5,766 nucleotides of DNA. Source: Oligoflexales bacterium (lineage in GTDB: Bacteria; Bdellovibrionota; Oligoflexia; Oligoflexales; Oligoflexaceae). The notes below the pieces were generated by a model, which saw nothing but the letters and a program-made list of their open reading frames with translations, made no database searches and was not told the DNA's origin. The DNA lies in assembly GCA_015232735.1 (NCBI GenBank), contig JADFZC010000179.1, forward strand, positions 1 through 5,766, written 5' to 3'. This document shows positions 5,258 through 5,766 of the stretch, piece after piece. A program made the position numbers and the translations under genes. Positions within the stretch are counted from its first letter, which is position 1. The number at the start of each line of letters is the position of its first letter.

Positions 5258-5766
5258 TTAAGAAGCGTTCTTGTTTTCCCCGATAGTCGCTGCGGTTTCA
5301 TCACTCAGAACCACTTTTTTACCGCTTTTTACCTTTTCAAGCAGGTGTTTTGCCTTTTCAAAATCAGGTTTGAGTTTCAGAGCCTGTTCCAGTGCCGAGG
5401 CCGATTTTTCAAGATATCCTTCGCTCTTGTTGTTAATAAGGGCTATCGCCAGGTTCCAGTGTATTTTATATGACTCTTCATGGTCGGGAAAGAACTGGAC
5501 GGCTTCCTGGTAACTCTTTATCGCCTTATCGTGATTTCCGTTCTTCGAATCCAAAACGCCTTTATTGTTGTAGTGGCGTACAACCTCGACTGCCGTTGAG
5601 GTTGAGCGGCAAAACTGTATGGCATGCTGGCTGAAGCCCTTTTCCTCCAGCTTTGACACCATGTCAAATTTCATATCCGGTTTTTCAGGGGTTTCCTGGC
5701 AGAGAATGGACATCTTTTCAACAGATTTTTCAGGGACGGCCGAAGTCACACCTCTTGGAAAGATAG
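5258..5766 (-). CDS. Tetratricopeptide-repeat protein (5' end likely beyond right edge)
   Basis: The minus-strand frame ends with TAA at 5258-5260 and has no stop up to the window edge, reading IFPRG before a possible GTG start at 5749. That GTG has its only purine-rich stretch (AAGAGG) a single base upstream, too close for a ribosome binding site. The next ATG (5713) has no clear site either, so I treat the gene as truncated at its 5' end. Counting from the GTG, one TPR unit spans about residues 58-91 (YNNKGVLDSKNGNHDKAIKSYQEAV core) and another about 96-130 (IHWNLAIAL through ALEQALKLKPDF); a helical stretch at 25-57 may be a degenerate unit. No signal peptide or membrane segment is visible in this part. 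TPRs serve protein-protein contacts; the partner and any N-terminal domain are outside the window. It converges with the protease gene. Confidence 0.75.
   Translation of the reverse strand, partial: IFPRGVTSAVPEKSVEKMSILCQETPEKPDMKFDMVSKLEEKGFSQHAIQFCRSTSTAVEVVRHYNNKGVLDSKNGNHDKAIKSYQEAVQFFPDHEESYKIHWNLAIALINNKSEGYLEKSASALEQALKLKPDFEKAKHLLEKVKSGKKVVLSDETAATIGENKNAS

Noticed and set aside
5062..5286. Plus-strand ORF of 74 codons across the inverted repeat
   Set aside because: It spans the palindromic element and runs into the TPR gene on the other strand; composition follows the repeat and there is no ribosome binding site.

Overview
The window is bacterial and of intermediate base composition. 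It holds four protein-coding genes, two of them running off the edges, and two informative non-coding stretches. A diderm (Gram-negative) host is likely: one gene encodes a lipoprotein whose lipid-bearing Cys is followed by Ser, the usual signal for outer-membrane sorting. The mix of a UMF1-type transporter, an AMP-forming long-chain acyl-CoA synthetase, an M4 metalloprotease lipoprotein and a TPR protein resembles heterotrophic Desulfobacterota-type genomes. That placement is an inference from gene content only and is weak.

Layout. Positions 1-1066 (minus strand) carry the N-terminal 355 residues of an MFS permease of the UMF1/Atg22-like family, cut by the left edge. Positions 1067-1508 are a 442-base intergenic region between divergent genes. 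It contains a good extended -10 promoter pointing right, an 18-bp near-palindrome just upstream of that promoter, two small hairpins, a short tandem repeat and a weak candidate promoter pointing left. Positions 1509-3281 (plus) encode a complete 590-residue acyl-CoA synthetase with a TTG start. After a 114-base gap, positions 3396-5006 (plus) encode a complete 536-residue thermolysin-family (M4) zinc metallopeptidase with a lipoprotein signal peptide and an FTP propeptide domain. Positions 5258-5766 (minus) hold the C-terminal part of a TPR protein whose frame is still open at the right edge.

Between the convergent protease and TPR genes, almost exactly centred in the 251-base gap, lies a 134-bp GC-rich imperfect inverted repeat (5066-5199). 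It carries four exact copies of the octamer GCGTGGGC, two in each orientation. This is the least ordinary element here and looks like a dispersed palindromic repeat or a small non-autonomous element.

The genes do not form an obvious pathway. The synthetase and protease are co-directional and could share a transcript, but the gap between them and their unrelated functions argue against a tight operon. I see no convincing undescribed multi-gene system. The points worth a second look are the palindromic element, the candidate operator before the synthetase promoter, and the altered metal-site and cysteine pattern of the protease. No RNA genes, CRISPR array, insertion sequence or replication origin were recognised.
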